From NCBI GenBank assembly GCA_025056255.1, contig JANWVT010000001.1:1-64000 (forward strand): DNA of 64,000 nucleotides. The letters are read 5' to 3'. The notes under the pieces are model-generated. The model was given only the letters and a program-made list of their open reading frames with translations, did not search any database and had not been told where the DNA came from. The translations under genes were made by a program, and so were the position numbers. Numbering within the stretch: position 1 is the first letter of the stretch; each line of letters begins with the position of its first letter. This stretch comes from Bernardetiaceae bacterium (GTDB lineage Bacteria > Bacteroidota > Bacteroidia > Cytophagales > Thermoflexibacteraceae). Below are positions 54,943 through 63,058 of the stretch, one piece after another.

Positions 54943-56148
54943 TTAAATGACAACTGCCTCTAAGCAACGAGTAATGCGTTGAAAAATATCTTCTATATCA
55001 TTGTCCAATCCAACCGAAATACGCACCAGCCCATCGGTAAGTCCCATTTGGAGGCGTTCTGCTTCGGGTATTTCCGAAGAGGTACTGCTGCCCGGCGAAC
55101 TGAACAAGGTGCGGAAAAAGCCCAAACTCACTGCCAAATAGCCCACTTTTTCCTCTTGCATGGCTTCCATCAGCTCGTAAGCGGCTTGTTTTGTGCCCAT
55201 GTCAATTACCACCATGCCGCCGTAGCCATAGCCCGGGTTCAGCAGGCGGGTAAACAGTTGGTGCTGTGGATGGGTGTGAAGTCCCAGATAAATTGTGCGG
55301 ATACCCATATTGGCGAAAGATTGCGCAAGATAGGATGCGTTGGCACTGTGTTGCTTCATGCGAACGTGCAAGCTGCGCAAATTTTTTAATACACTTGCCG
55401 AACGCAAGCTATCCATCACCGGACCAAGCAACATGCTTGCCCCAAAGTTGACATCGGTTAAACTGCCAATAAAGGCTTTACTTCCGCAAATAGCACCTGC
55501 TACCGTATCACTTGTGCCGTTGATATATTTAGTAAGGCTGTGAATCACAATGTCTGCACCTAACCGAGCCGGAGAAACCAGCATAGGGGCAAAGGTGTTG
55601 TCTACTACCAACTGTAAGCCGTTTGCATGTGCTATTTGAGCCAACGTAGGAATATCGGCAACTTCCAAAAGCGGATTGCTGACCGTTTCGCAATAAATCA
55701 CTTTGGTGCGCGGGTTGATGGCTTGCCGAATTTTATCGGGATTGGTAATGTCTACAAAGCGCGTAATAATGCCAAAACGCGGCAGGAAATTTTTCAACAG
55801 CGCATAGGTACCGCCATAGACCATGCGCCCGCAAATGATTTCATCGCCATGGCTGCAAAGTTGCATGAGTGCTGTGCTAATAGCAGCCATGCCCGAGGCT
55901 GTAACTTGTGCTGCCTCTGTGCCTTCCATGGCTGCCAATGCATCGGAGAGGTAGCGATTCATCGGATTCCAGTGGCGTGAATACAGGTAACAACCTGCCA
56001 ATTCTTGCTCAAACATTTCTTCCATTTTGCTGGCATTGAGGAAAGTATAGGTTGCCGAGTCTTCAATGGAAGGATTCACCCCCCCAAATTCGCCGAAATA
56101 TTGGAGGTCTTGCAGGCGCATAGCAGGGTCTTGGCTTTGCATAGTCAT
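54943..56148 (-). CDS. Cys/Met-metabolism PLP lyase (methionine gamma-lyase / cystathionine lyase-like)
   Basis: A 401-residue PLP enzyme of the trans-sulfuration family. YSRHWNPMNRYL, SGMAAISTAL and the cofactor lysine in HSLTKYINGTSDTVAGA are present, followed by LGLHTHPQHQLF. The sequence type matches enzymes labelled methionine gamma-lyase or aminotransferase class I/II in bacteroidetes, splitting methionine or cystathionine. ATG 56148 is preferred; the longer frame has no support. It is divergent from the Lrp regulator gene, 124 bases apart, and is probably its target. Confidence 0.87.
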   Translation of the reverse strand: MTMQSQDPAMRLQDLQYFGEFGGVNPSIEDSATYTFLNASKMEEMFEQELAGCYLYSRHWNPMNRYLSDALAAMEGTEAAQVTASGMAAISTALMQLCSHGDEIICGRMVYGGTYALLKNFLPRFGIITRFVDITNPDKIRQAINPRTKVIYCETVSNPLLEVADIPTLAQIAHANGLQLVVDNTFAPMLVSPARLGADIVIHSLTKYINGTSDTVAGAICGSKAFIGSLTDVNFGASMLLGPVMDSLRSASVLKNLRSLHVRMKQHSANASYLAQSFANMGIRTIYLGLHTHPQHQLFTRLLNPGYGYGGMVVIDMGTKQAAYELMEAMQEEKVGYLAVSLGFFRTLFSSPGSSTSSEIPEAERLQMGLTDGLVRISVGLDNDIEDIFQRITRCLEAVVI

Positions 56149-56272
56149 GTGTTGTTTACTGGTGAAGGATTCTTTGCCAACGCTAAACAAAGCAAGCAAA
56201 AATTCCCTTTATTTTTTCTGAGGCAGCAAAAAATGCTGCATATTGGCACTAAACAGAAAAAATTACTGCCCA

Positions 56273-56755
56273 ATGGAAGATTTGGATGCCACAGACCTAA
56301 AAATTTTACAAATGCTGCAAGCTGATGCCCGCTTGACGCACAAACAACTTGCCGCTGCCTTAGACTTAACTATCACGCCTGTATTTGAACGAGTGAAAAA
56401 ATTGGAACGACGCGGTTTTATTCGCGGCTATGTGGCGCTATTAGAGCCCCAAAAAGTAGGCAAGGGCTTGATTGTATTTCTCACCATTCGCCTTACACAA
56501 CACAAAAGCGAGGTTTTGCAAAGTTTGCGCGAGGAGGTAATGCGCCTGCCAGAAGTAATGGAATGTTACCACATAGCAGGCGAGGAGGATTACTTGCTCA
56601 AAGTCATGGTGCGCGACATTGCCGCCTACGAGCAATTTCTTACCAACAAGCTAACCAAAATTGCTCACATTAGCCATGTGAAAAGCAGTTTTGTGATGTC
56701 GGTAGTGAAACATACCACTGCTTTCACATTTTCTTCCGAAAACTTTAAGTCGTGA
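56273..56755 (+). CDS. Lrp/AsnC-family transcriptional regulator
   Basis: A 160-residue amino-acid-responsive DNA-binding protein. The helix-turn-helix lies in residues 5-60 (DATDLKILQMLQADARLTHKQLAAAL, VFERVKKLERRGFI); the RAM effector domain follows (about 70-150; YHIAGEEDYLLKVMVRD). The frame in the track starts at TTG; ATG 56273 (MEDLDATDLK) is the family start. Placed divergently from a methionine/cysteine lyase, which it likely controls in response to an amino acid. Confidence 0.92.
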   Translation: MEDLDATDLKILQMLQADARLTHKQLAAALDLTITPVFERVKKLERRGFIRGYVALLEPQKVGKGLIVFLTIRLTQHKSEVLQSLREEVMRLPEVMECYHIAGEEDYLLKVMVRDIAAYEQFLTNKLTKIAHISHVKSSFVMSVVKHTTAFTFSSENFKS

Positions 56756-56897
56756 AGTTTTTTTTGTAAATTCCAATGAGTCGAACCCCTGCCAAATTAA
56801 ACCCTTCTCATAAGCAAGTCATTAACAAGTGAATTTTGACAAAAACTCAGGAGAGGGCTCACTCGCCTGTGAATAATGATTACAAGCTGTAATAATT

Positions 56898-57620
56898 ATG
56901 AAACAAATATCATTTTGGGCTGCTGCACATCCTGCAATTGCCCGCTTTTTAATTGGGTTTAGCCACATTTTTTTGATGATGAATGCCCTTTGGTTGGGCT
57001 TTTTATTGTATGCAACAGATGTAGCAGTTCCACCTACGCTAACCATAGGGCTTGCCATGCTATTCACAATTGTTTACTGGTGCTACCCTACGAAGTACTA
57101 CATGGCGAAGTTTTACACATTTGCTTGGCGGAAAACGGCTGACGCGTTGCTTGTAGCTTCGCATGTATTCGCCCTGAGTGGCTATTTCAATGCAAGGTGT
57201 TTTTGGGAAGAAAAGCAAGAATATCTGGCAGCAAGCCATCGCGTCAGCTTTATACAAGTAGCTAACCGCGCATACGAACATGTTACCTCTCAGCCTTTTG
57301 TTGTAGCACAAGTCAAACAATGGCGCAAAGTAATGCGAGCTACTTTGCGCACTTTCAAAGAAGAAATTAAACCTATTGCGCTTGGACTGAAAGTGCTGCT
57401 CATTGCTCTCTCGGTGTTAGCTTCACTTTGGTTGGTTTTGCTAATCACTTTACTTGCCTGCCACATTGCTTGTTCTGGCTATGAAGGACTGGCAACCGTT
57501 ATGCTCATTTTAGGTTGGGCAGGAGTTGTATTTTTGGCTATTTGGCTCATCCGTTTGATTAGTCGCCACCCTACTAAGCGCAAAGAAAATGCCGTAGCAC
57601 CGCAAACAAACGATAGGTAG
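56898..57620 (+). CDS. Hypothetical multi-span membrane protein
   Basis: A 240-residue protein that I do not recognise. Two N-terminal membrane helices (about 15-40, 44-62), a possible third near 85, a soluble middle stretch with EYLAASHRVSFIQVANRAYEHV, and two C-terminal helices (about 165-190 and 198-220), ending in a basic tail. The coding frame is convincing by length and amino-acid make-up. It stands alone between the Lrp gene and the convergent GT-C/TPR gene, 6 bases before the latter's stop codon. Confidence 0.6.
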   Translation: MKQISFWAAAHPAIARFLIGFSHIFLMMNALWLGFLLYATDVAVPPTLTIGLAMLFTIVYWCYPTKYYMAKFYTFAWRKTADALLVASHVFALSGYFNARCFWEEKQEYLAASHRVSFIQVANRAYEHVTSQPFVVAQVKQWRKVMRATLRTFKEEIKPIALGLKVLLIALSVLASLWLVLLITLLACHIACSGYEGLATVMLILGWAGVVFLAIWLIRLISRHPTKRKENAVAPQTNDR

Positions 57621-57626
57621 CCTGTT

Positions 57627-59168
57627 TTACCGCTGCATTTGGGAGACGCGTTCCAACAGAGGCTTCAAATGTAGTGCTCTTGGATTGATGCGCAAGGCTT
57701 GCTCAAAACAATAGGCTGCCTGCGAATAGTTACCCAAAAGAGCAAGCGAGCGCCCGTAGTATTCCCAAATGTTAGGGTCTTCGGCATCTAACTGCACAGC
57801 TTTTTCAAAGTAAGGCAAGGCTTGTTGCAGCAGGTAAACATTGTTTTGCGCTTCTGCTTTTTTGTATAATTCCAAGCCCATTGTTGCATTGAGCAGGTAG
57901 CTTTGCGGCGATGTTGCCAGGTCGGTTTGGGCTATGGTGAAGTTGTCTGCCCAAGCCCTGTTGCGCACAATAGTTTTGAGCGATGCGGCTACCAACATAA
58001 ACACAAACACTCCCATTGCCAAAGGACGACTGTATGCCGAGAGTTTTTGCAGCCCATAGCCACCCGCCATACAAATCCCAATGGAGGGAATAAGCAGAAA
58101 ACGCTCGCTCAGCGCTGCCGTGTAGAAATAAAACATCAAAAAATTGCTGAACATTGCCAGCGTAATGCCGTAGAAAGCAACAGCAAAACCCAAAGGATGA
58201 CGAGCCGGCACATAACGAACCACTGCATAACCCAGTATGCCATAGGCAAATGCAGATAGCAAACTTTTCCAGTGCCAAACGGGCAGCAAGGGCAGGTCGT
58301 TGTAGAAATAGCTACTGGTAAGGGTATGCGGCACAACAGACAGTTGCAAATATTTGCCCAGTACATACAGTTTAGTGCCGAGTGCCGTTATCCACGAGTC
58401 TGCCAATAAAATAGGATTGTTCCAATGGTCAGGTTTGGGCTGCGGCACAACCTGCGCCGTAACTAAGCTGCGCCCCAGCCAAACCAAGGCAAAGGTAAGC
58501 AAGAAAAGGCTTGTCCAACGAAGTATTTTCTGGGCACCCAGCGGTGCAGACGGATGATAGAATAGTACAAGCGGAAAAACCAGTATCCAAGCTGCCAAAC
58601 TTTCTTTGCAAAGAAGCCCTAAGGCGTATAAAAATGCCGAAAATATTAGCCAAGCACGGTTGTTTTGAGTAACGCTGCGCACAAGCGCAAGCAAAGAGGC
58701 AAGCCCGAAAAGCAGCGCCATCAACTCATCGCGATTTTTCAGATTGGCAATGCTTTCTGTATGCACCGGATGTACCACAAAAAGCAAACTTGCAAAAAAT
58801 ACAAGTTGCGAGTATTGTGGAAACAATCGTCGTAAAAACTGCCACAGCAGTAAACAAACGCCTGCATAAAGCAAGGTATTGACTACATGGCTCACGTCGG
58901 GGCGCAAACTGCCCAAAAGCGCATATTCGGCGGCAAAAGTGGCATGTGCCAGCGGGCGATAGCTGTTTACGCTTTCATAGCCGTCGTAGCCAAACCAAAG
59001 CGTATGGCGAAACATTTCGGGGATTCCTGACCAGCCCATCTGTACCAACCGATTTTGCGAAATAGTGGCAATATCATCTAAAACATAGCCATGCTGCCAT
59101 GTATTGGCATATAAAACAACCGACAGGATGCAGATAAGCCCAATTTGCAGGCGATAGTTTTGTTCCAT
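57627..59168 (-). CDS. TMTC-like GT-C membrane protein with C-terminal TPR
   Basis: A 513-residue inner-membrane protein. The first loop has GYVLDDIATISQN, the acidic pair typical of GT-C enzymes, then VNSYRPLAHATF and VVHPVHTESIANLKNRDELMALLF, a signature shared with the TMTC O-mannosyltransferases. About ten or more membrane helices are followed by at least two TPR units near the end (ALPYFEKAVQLDAEDPNIWE, AAYCFEQALRINPRA). It may mannosylate or otherwise glycosylate exported proteins. ATG 59168 is chosen, since the earlier part of the track frame runs through the terminator of the TonB receptor gene. Confidence 0.7.
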   Translation of the reverse strand: MEQNYRLQIGLICILSVVLYANTWQHGYVLDDIATISQNRLVQMGWSGIPEMFRHTLWFGYDGYESVNSYRPLAHATFAAEYALLGSLRPDVSHVVNTLLYAGVCLLLWQFLRRLFPQYSQLVFFASLLFVVHPVHTESIANLKNRDELMALLFGLASLLALVRSVTQNNRAWLIFSAFLYALGLLCKESLAAWILVFPLVLFYHPSAPLGAQKILRWTSLFLLTFALVWLGRSLVTAQVVPQPKPDHWNNPILLADSWITALGTKLYVLGKYLQLSVVPHTLTSSYFYNDLPLLPVWHWKSLLSAFAYGILGYAVVRYVPARHPLGFAVAFYGITLAMFSNFLMFYFYTAALSERFLLIPSIGICMAGGYGLQKLSAYSRPLAMGVFVFMLVAASLKTIVRNRAWADNFTIAQTDLATSPQSYLLNATMGLELYKKAEAQNNVYLLQQALPYFEKAVQLDAEDPNIWEYYGRSLALLGNYSQAAYCFEQALRINPRALHLKPLLERVSQMQR

Positions 59169-59185
59169 TAGGCAAAAATGAGAAA

Positions 59186-59214
59186 ATCCCGACTGCTTTA
59201 AAAGCGGTCGGGAT
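59186..59214 (-). terminator. Terminator of the TonB receptor gene
   Basis: ATCCCGAC and GTCGGGAT form the outer stem, continued by GCTTT/AAAGC. On the minus strand it is followed by TTTTCTCATTTTT. Lies 23 bases past the receptor stop. Confidence 0.75.
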
Positions 59215-59237
59215 GAGGTTGCTTGTAAAAAGGACAA

Positions 59238-61805
59238 TTATTTCGCCAAACGCACATTCAGACGGGCATAGTAGAACGCACCATTGTTCCCCATTTGTAC
59301 AGGGTCCCATGCGCCGCCCGATTCGGTCAAGCTGGGCAGAGAGCGGTCAGGATAGACATTGAAAATATTGTTTGCCCCAATAGCAAGAGCCACTACTTTG
59401 TTGAACGTATAACGCAAGCCCAAATCGGTAGTTACTTTGGGTGAATAAACGTCAAGGTCGTTCTCATCGTAGTTCCAGTTGGCAAGTACCACCTCGCCGA
59501 AGCGAACAAAGCGCAGCAGCGCACTGAATTTTTCTATGGTGTAGTCAAAGGTGAGGTTGATTTTAGAGTTTGGAGCAGCGGCTTTTGCAAAATAGCGCTC
59601 GCGCAGGTCAAAGTAGATGTCTTCTTTACCTGCCAACCGCGGGCTTGTTTTCACTTGGTCAATGGTCAGCCGGTTAAAATTCATAGCGAGCGTGGAGAGC
59701 AATTTACCCTTGCCAATATTGGCTTGGTGCGTTGCCACTACGTCTAACCCTTGCGTGGTAGTGCTGATGGCATTGGTGAAAAACTGGGCTTTGCCAACGC
59801 GCAGGCGTCGCAACTCTTGACCGATATCGGGGTCGTCGTCGCTGAACTGACCAGTTAGCACCACGCGGTTGTCAATTTTCACATAGTAGCCGTCTACTGT
59901 CACGGTCAGATTGCTCACAGGGGTAAGTGTTAGTCCTAAGCTACCATTGAGAGAAGTTTCTTGTTTGAGTGAAGGAATGCCTAATGCTCGTGTTACAGGG
60001 CTGTTGTTGCGGGCAATCAGCACTTCAACAGGCTGGGCATTGACAAAGTTGGTAACCGTGGAGTTAAAGTAAATCTGTGGCAGCGAGGGAGCGCGGAAAC
60101 CTGTGCTGAGCGTTCCGCGAATGGCAAACTTTTCGCCCAGAGCCAGCCGCGAAGCAATTTTTCCGTTCAAAGTGCTACCGAAGTCGCTATAATTTTCAAA
60201 GCGCAGCGCTGCGCCAATCATAAACGAACGGGTGATGTCTGCTTCTGCATCGGCAAATACGCCTATGTTGCTGCGGTTAGCGCGTATCTCATCCGCAGGT
60301 CGGAAGCCGGGAAATCCTTGTGAGCCGCCGGGAAAGCGTGGGTCATAGTTATCCCACGACTCGCGCTGACCTGCTACAATATTGTAGTGTTCGGCGCGAA
60401 ATTCCGTTCCAAAAGCGATGTTCAACCCTTTGAACGTGTTCTTAAAAAAGCGATTGAACTTAACCCCGCTGTTGAATTGTCCCAGTCCGAAACCGCCTGC
60501 ATCAAAGTTGCGCGGAGTGGCTGTTCCCATAGAGCGATTCAGCGTATTGCTAACCGAATACATAAACCGATTGTGTCCATAAGTGGCAAACAGGTCAATG
60601 TCCCATGCTTTGGCAAGGGTGCGCAATCCGAGCGTATAGCCGTGGTCGGTGATATCAGAACCAATGATAGGGTCAAAGCCATTGGGGTAAATAGAAGGGA
60701 TGTTGCGTTCGCTGTCGGCAAAGCGTGTCCATGCGTAGGCTTCGCCTTTGCGCAGGTTAGAGCCGCCAAAAGCATACACATAACTTTTAGGGCTAAGCGG
60801 TAAGCGTGCGTTCAGATATAGCGAAGCATTGCGTATGCGTGGGTCGCCGTATTCACGGCGTGCCAAGTCGTCGGGGTTCGTGTTGGCACGGTTGGTATGG
60901 TCGCGGAAGTTAAAATCGCCTGTCAAGTTCACAAACCCTTTCTGCCCAACGGTAAAGCCATAGTTGGCGTTGATGTTGTAGTTAAGCCCGTCAAAGTTTT
61001 TATTGTCAAAGCGGTATTGCGCTTGGTGCATCCCTGCATTGGCATTAACGGTCAGTTCGTTGGTAGATTGTTTAAGCACGATATTAATAACACCCGCAAT
61101 GGCATCCGAACCGTATTGTGCGGCAGCACCGTCGCGCAGAATCTCGATGCGCTCTATGGCAGCGGCAGGGATGGTATTGAGGTCTGTACCCGTGTTGCCG
61201 CGTCCGCGAGTGCCGTAAATGTTCACCAATGAGGACTGATGACGACGCTTTCCGTTGATAAGTACCAGTGTTTGGTCAGGTCCTAATCCGCGCAGCGAGG
61301 CAGGGTCAACGTGGTCGGTGCCATCTGAGCCGGTCTGGCGGTTAGAGTTAAACGAAGGGGCTACAAATTGCAGCAGTTGGTTGATGTCTAACTGTCCCGT
61401 TTTAGCAGTGATAGCACTGATATCAATTACATCTACGGGTGCGGGTGTTTCCGTAACGGTGCGGTTCAGGCTGCGCGTGCCTACAATTTCCAGTTCGGCA
61501 AGTTGTGTTACGTCTTCTTCCATCGTAATGTCCAATGTTGCACCGTCTTGCCCGACAACTACTTCGCGAATTTGCACAGCATAGCCTACAAAACTGAATC
61601 GCACCCGATAGTTGCCCGGTTTGAGCGATAGGCTGTAAACCCCTTCCGAATTGGTAACAGTGTTTTTGTTGGCATCTAATACGCTGACGTAAACGCCCGG
61701 CAAAGGTTCGTTGTTTGCTCCTATTACTTTTCCTTTCAGTTCTTGTGCATGGGCTTGCAGCAAAAAGCCCACCGCACAAACAATGATGAGTAGTAGTTTG
61801 CGCAT
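59238..61805 (-). CDS. TonB-dependent receptor with carboxypeptidase-like N-terminal domain
   Basis: An 855-residue outer-membrane transporter. Signal peptide to about residue 20 (QAHAQ), CarboxypepD_reg-like domain (about 22-100; GKVIGANNEPLPGVYVSV), plug with SLRGLGPDQTLVLINGKRRH and RIEILRDGAAAQYGSDAIAGVINIV, then the barrel with NIFNVYPDRSLPS near the end. This is the FepA/BtuB-like group rather than SusC; no SusD partner is encoded. Substrate unknown: iron chelates, vitamins or oligosaccharides are possible. It is monocistronic, with its own terminator. Confidence 0.9.
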   Translation of the reverse strand: MRKLLLIIVCAVGFLLQAHAQELKGKVIGANNEPLPGVYVSVLDANKNTVTNSEGVYSLSLKPGNYRVRFSFVGYAVQIREVVVGQDGATLDITMEEDVTQLAELEIVGTRSLNRTVTETPAPVDVIDISAITAKTGQLDINQLLQFVAPSFNSNRQTGSDGTDHVDPASLRGLGPDQTLVLINGKRRHQSSLVNIYGTRGRGNTGTDLNTIPAAAIERIEILRDGAAAQYGSDAIAGVINIVLKQSTNELTVNANAGMHQAQYRFDNKNFDGLNYNINANYGFTVGQKGFVNLTGDFNFRDHTNRANTNPDDLARREYGDPRIRNASLYLNARLPLSPKSYVYAFGGSNLRKGEAYAWTRFADSERNIPSIYPNGFDPIIGSDITDHGYTLGLRTLAKAWDIDLFATYGHNRFMYSVSNTLNRSMGTATPRNFDAGGFGLGQFNSGVKFNRFFKNTFKGLNIAFGTEFRAEHYNIVAGQRESWDNYDPRFPGGSQGFPGFRPADEIRANRSNIGVFADAEADITRSFMIGAALRFENYSDFGSTLNGKIASRLALGEKFAIRGTLSTGFRAPSLPQIYFNSTVTNFVNAQPVEVLIARNNSPVTRALGIPSLKQETSLNGSLGLTLTPVSNLTVTVDGYYVKIDNRVVLTGQFSDDDPDIGQELRRLRVGKAQFFTNAISTTTQGLDVVATHQANIGKGKLLSTLAMNFNRLTIDQVKTSPRLAGKEDIYFDLRERYFAKAAAPNSKINLTFDYTIEKFSALLRFVRFGEVVLANWNYDENDLDVYSPKVTTDLGLRYTFNKVVALAIGANNIFNVYPDRSLPSLTESGGAWDPVQMGNNGAFYYARLNVRLAK

Positions 61806-61835
61806 AAAAGTTAGGGTTGAAATGTGTTAAAGAAA

Positions 61836-61858
61836 GCCGATTGACTTATGCAATCGGC
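61836..61858 (-). terminator. Inverted repeat before the TonB receptor gene: terminator of the cheB operon or leader hairpin
   Basis: GCCGATTG and CAATCGGC are exact complements around 7 bases. On the minus strand TTTCTTT follows. It lies 190 bases after the cheB stop and 30 before the receptor start, in a 244-base gap with nothing else visible. Confidence 0.45.
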
Positions 61859-62049
61859 AACCAATCTACAAAAATTATCTGCATGTACAAGTAAAAAATC
61901 AAACTTACATTCGTAAACGGCATTATCAGCTGCTTAGCCATGAGCACCTGAACAAGTATACTTGTCACACTCAGTCTCGGTTCTAACTACAAAAATTATT
62001 TGGCTGCATGTGCCCCCAAATTATCCGATTGATTACCCAAGTTGCAACG

Positions 62050-62634
62050 CTATTCAGGGATGCCTACAAAATTTTCATTTAACCATTCAGCAATTTGCCG
62101 GGCAGTTAGTACTTGGTCTATGGTAGCAAGTTGCATAGCAGCACGTGGCATGGTGTCAATCATGCAGTCGGCGGGGTCTTGTACGGCGGTGATGCCTCCG
62201 GCGTCTTTCAGTAATTTCATGCCCATGGCACCGTCTTGGTTGGCACCTGTCAGTAAAATGCCCAGTGTATTTTGGCGATATACATCGGCGGCAGAAAAAA
62301 ACAACACGTCTATTGAAGGACGCGAATAGTGCACCAAGGGGCTGTCGGAGAGCGCTAATGTTTTGTTAGGCTCTACTACCAAGTGCCGGTTGGGCGGCGC
62401 CAAATATATATGCTGCGGCAAGGGGCGCGTTCCTGCTTTGGGTTCTACAATAGGCATTCTACAAGCGCTTTGCAATACTGATTGCAGGTTAGACTGCGGG
62501 TCTTGTGCCGGACGGTGTAATACCATGAGAATAGGAACAGGCATAGCCTCCAAATGTTGGAAAATGGTACGCACTGCCCGAATACTACCAGCAGAACCTC
62601 CTATTACAATTAGTTCGATATGATGTAGCCCCAT
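62050..62634 (-). CDS. Stand-alone CheB-type protein-glutamate methylesterase
   Basis: A 194-residue CheB methylesterase domain without a receiver domain. The catalytic triad is visible: Ser in IGGSAGSIRAV (near residue 13), His in VLHRPAQ and Asp in LLTGANQDGAMGM. It would remove methyl groups from receptor glutamates or a related target. Starts 1 base before the stop of the receiver-protein gene region and forms an operon with it and the hybrid kinase. No CheR or chemoreceptor is visible inside the window, so a non-chemotactic CheB/CheR-like pathway is possible. Confidence 0.85.
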   Translation of the reverse strand: MGLHHIELIVIGGSAGSIRAVRTIFQHLEAMPVPILMVLHRPAQDPQSNLQSVLQSACRMPIVEPKAGTRPLPQHIYLAPPNRHLVVEPNKTLALSDSPLVHYSRPSIDVLFFSAADVYRQNTLGILLTGANQDGAMGMKLLKDAGGITAVQDPADCMIDTMPRAAMQLATIDQVLTARQIAEWLNENFVGIPE

Positions 62635-62635
62635 G

Positions 62636-63046
62636 TCAAACCTTCTGAGTACGATAGTGTTGTAATAAGATAATGAGTTCGGAAATTACTTGGTGCAAAT
62701 AAGTCAGACACATTTCGCTTTTCACCAAATAATTGAAAACTCCTAAGGCTTGTACTTCCGCTAACACATCCATGTCGCGTTGAGCAGAAACTACTACAAC
62801 GCGAATGTGTGGATTGAATGCCCGAATTTTTTTGATAAGTTCAACACCGCTCATATCGGGTAAAATCAAATCTACCAAGACAATATCGGGCTGTTCAGAT
62901 AAGTGTTCGAGCAGCTGCCCAGCAGTAGAGAAGGTTTGGATATGTAAGTGCTTGATTTCCGACAGTGCCAGCTGGAGCAGCATGCTTTCTGTGCGGTTGT
63001 CTTCTATGACAAAAAGTTTGAATAACTGGTTATCAGAAGGTTGCAT
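62636..63046 (-). CDS. Single-domain response regulator
   Basis: A 136-residue receiver domain without output domain. The acidic pair lies in FVIEDNRTESML, the phosphorylated aspartate in VLVDLILPDMSG (near residue 57), the Ser switch in VVVSAQRD and the lysine in YLVKSE, all in place. It probably receives phosphate from the hybrid kinase encoded just upstream (12 bases) and may act on the CheB protein encoded 1 base downstream. Confidence 0.9.
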   Translation of the reverse strand: MQPSDNQLFKLFVIEDNRTESMLLQLALSEIKHLHIQTFSTAGQLLEHLSEQPDIVLVDLILPDMSGVELIKKIRAFNPHIRVVVVSAQRDMDVLAEVQALGVFNYLVKSEMCLTYLHQVISELIILLQHYRTQKV

Positions 63047-63058
63047 AGACTAAACATT

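Noticed and set aside
59169-59237. N-terminal extension of the GT-C/TPR ORF
   Set aside because: It would translate through the TonB receptor terminator hairpin; ATG 59168 precedes the first membrane helix directly.
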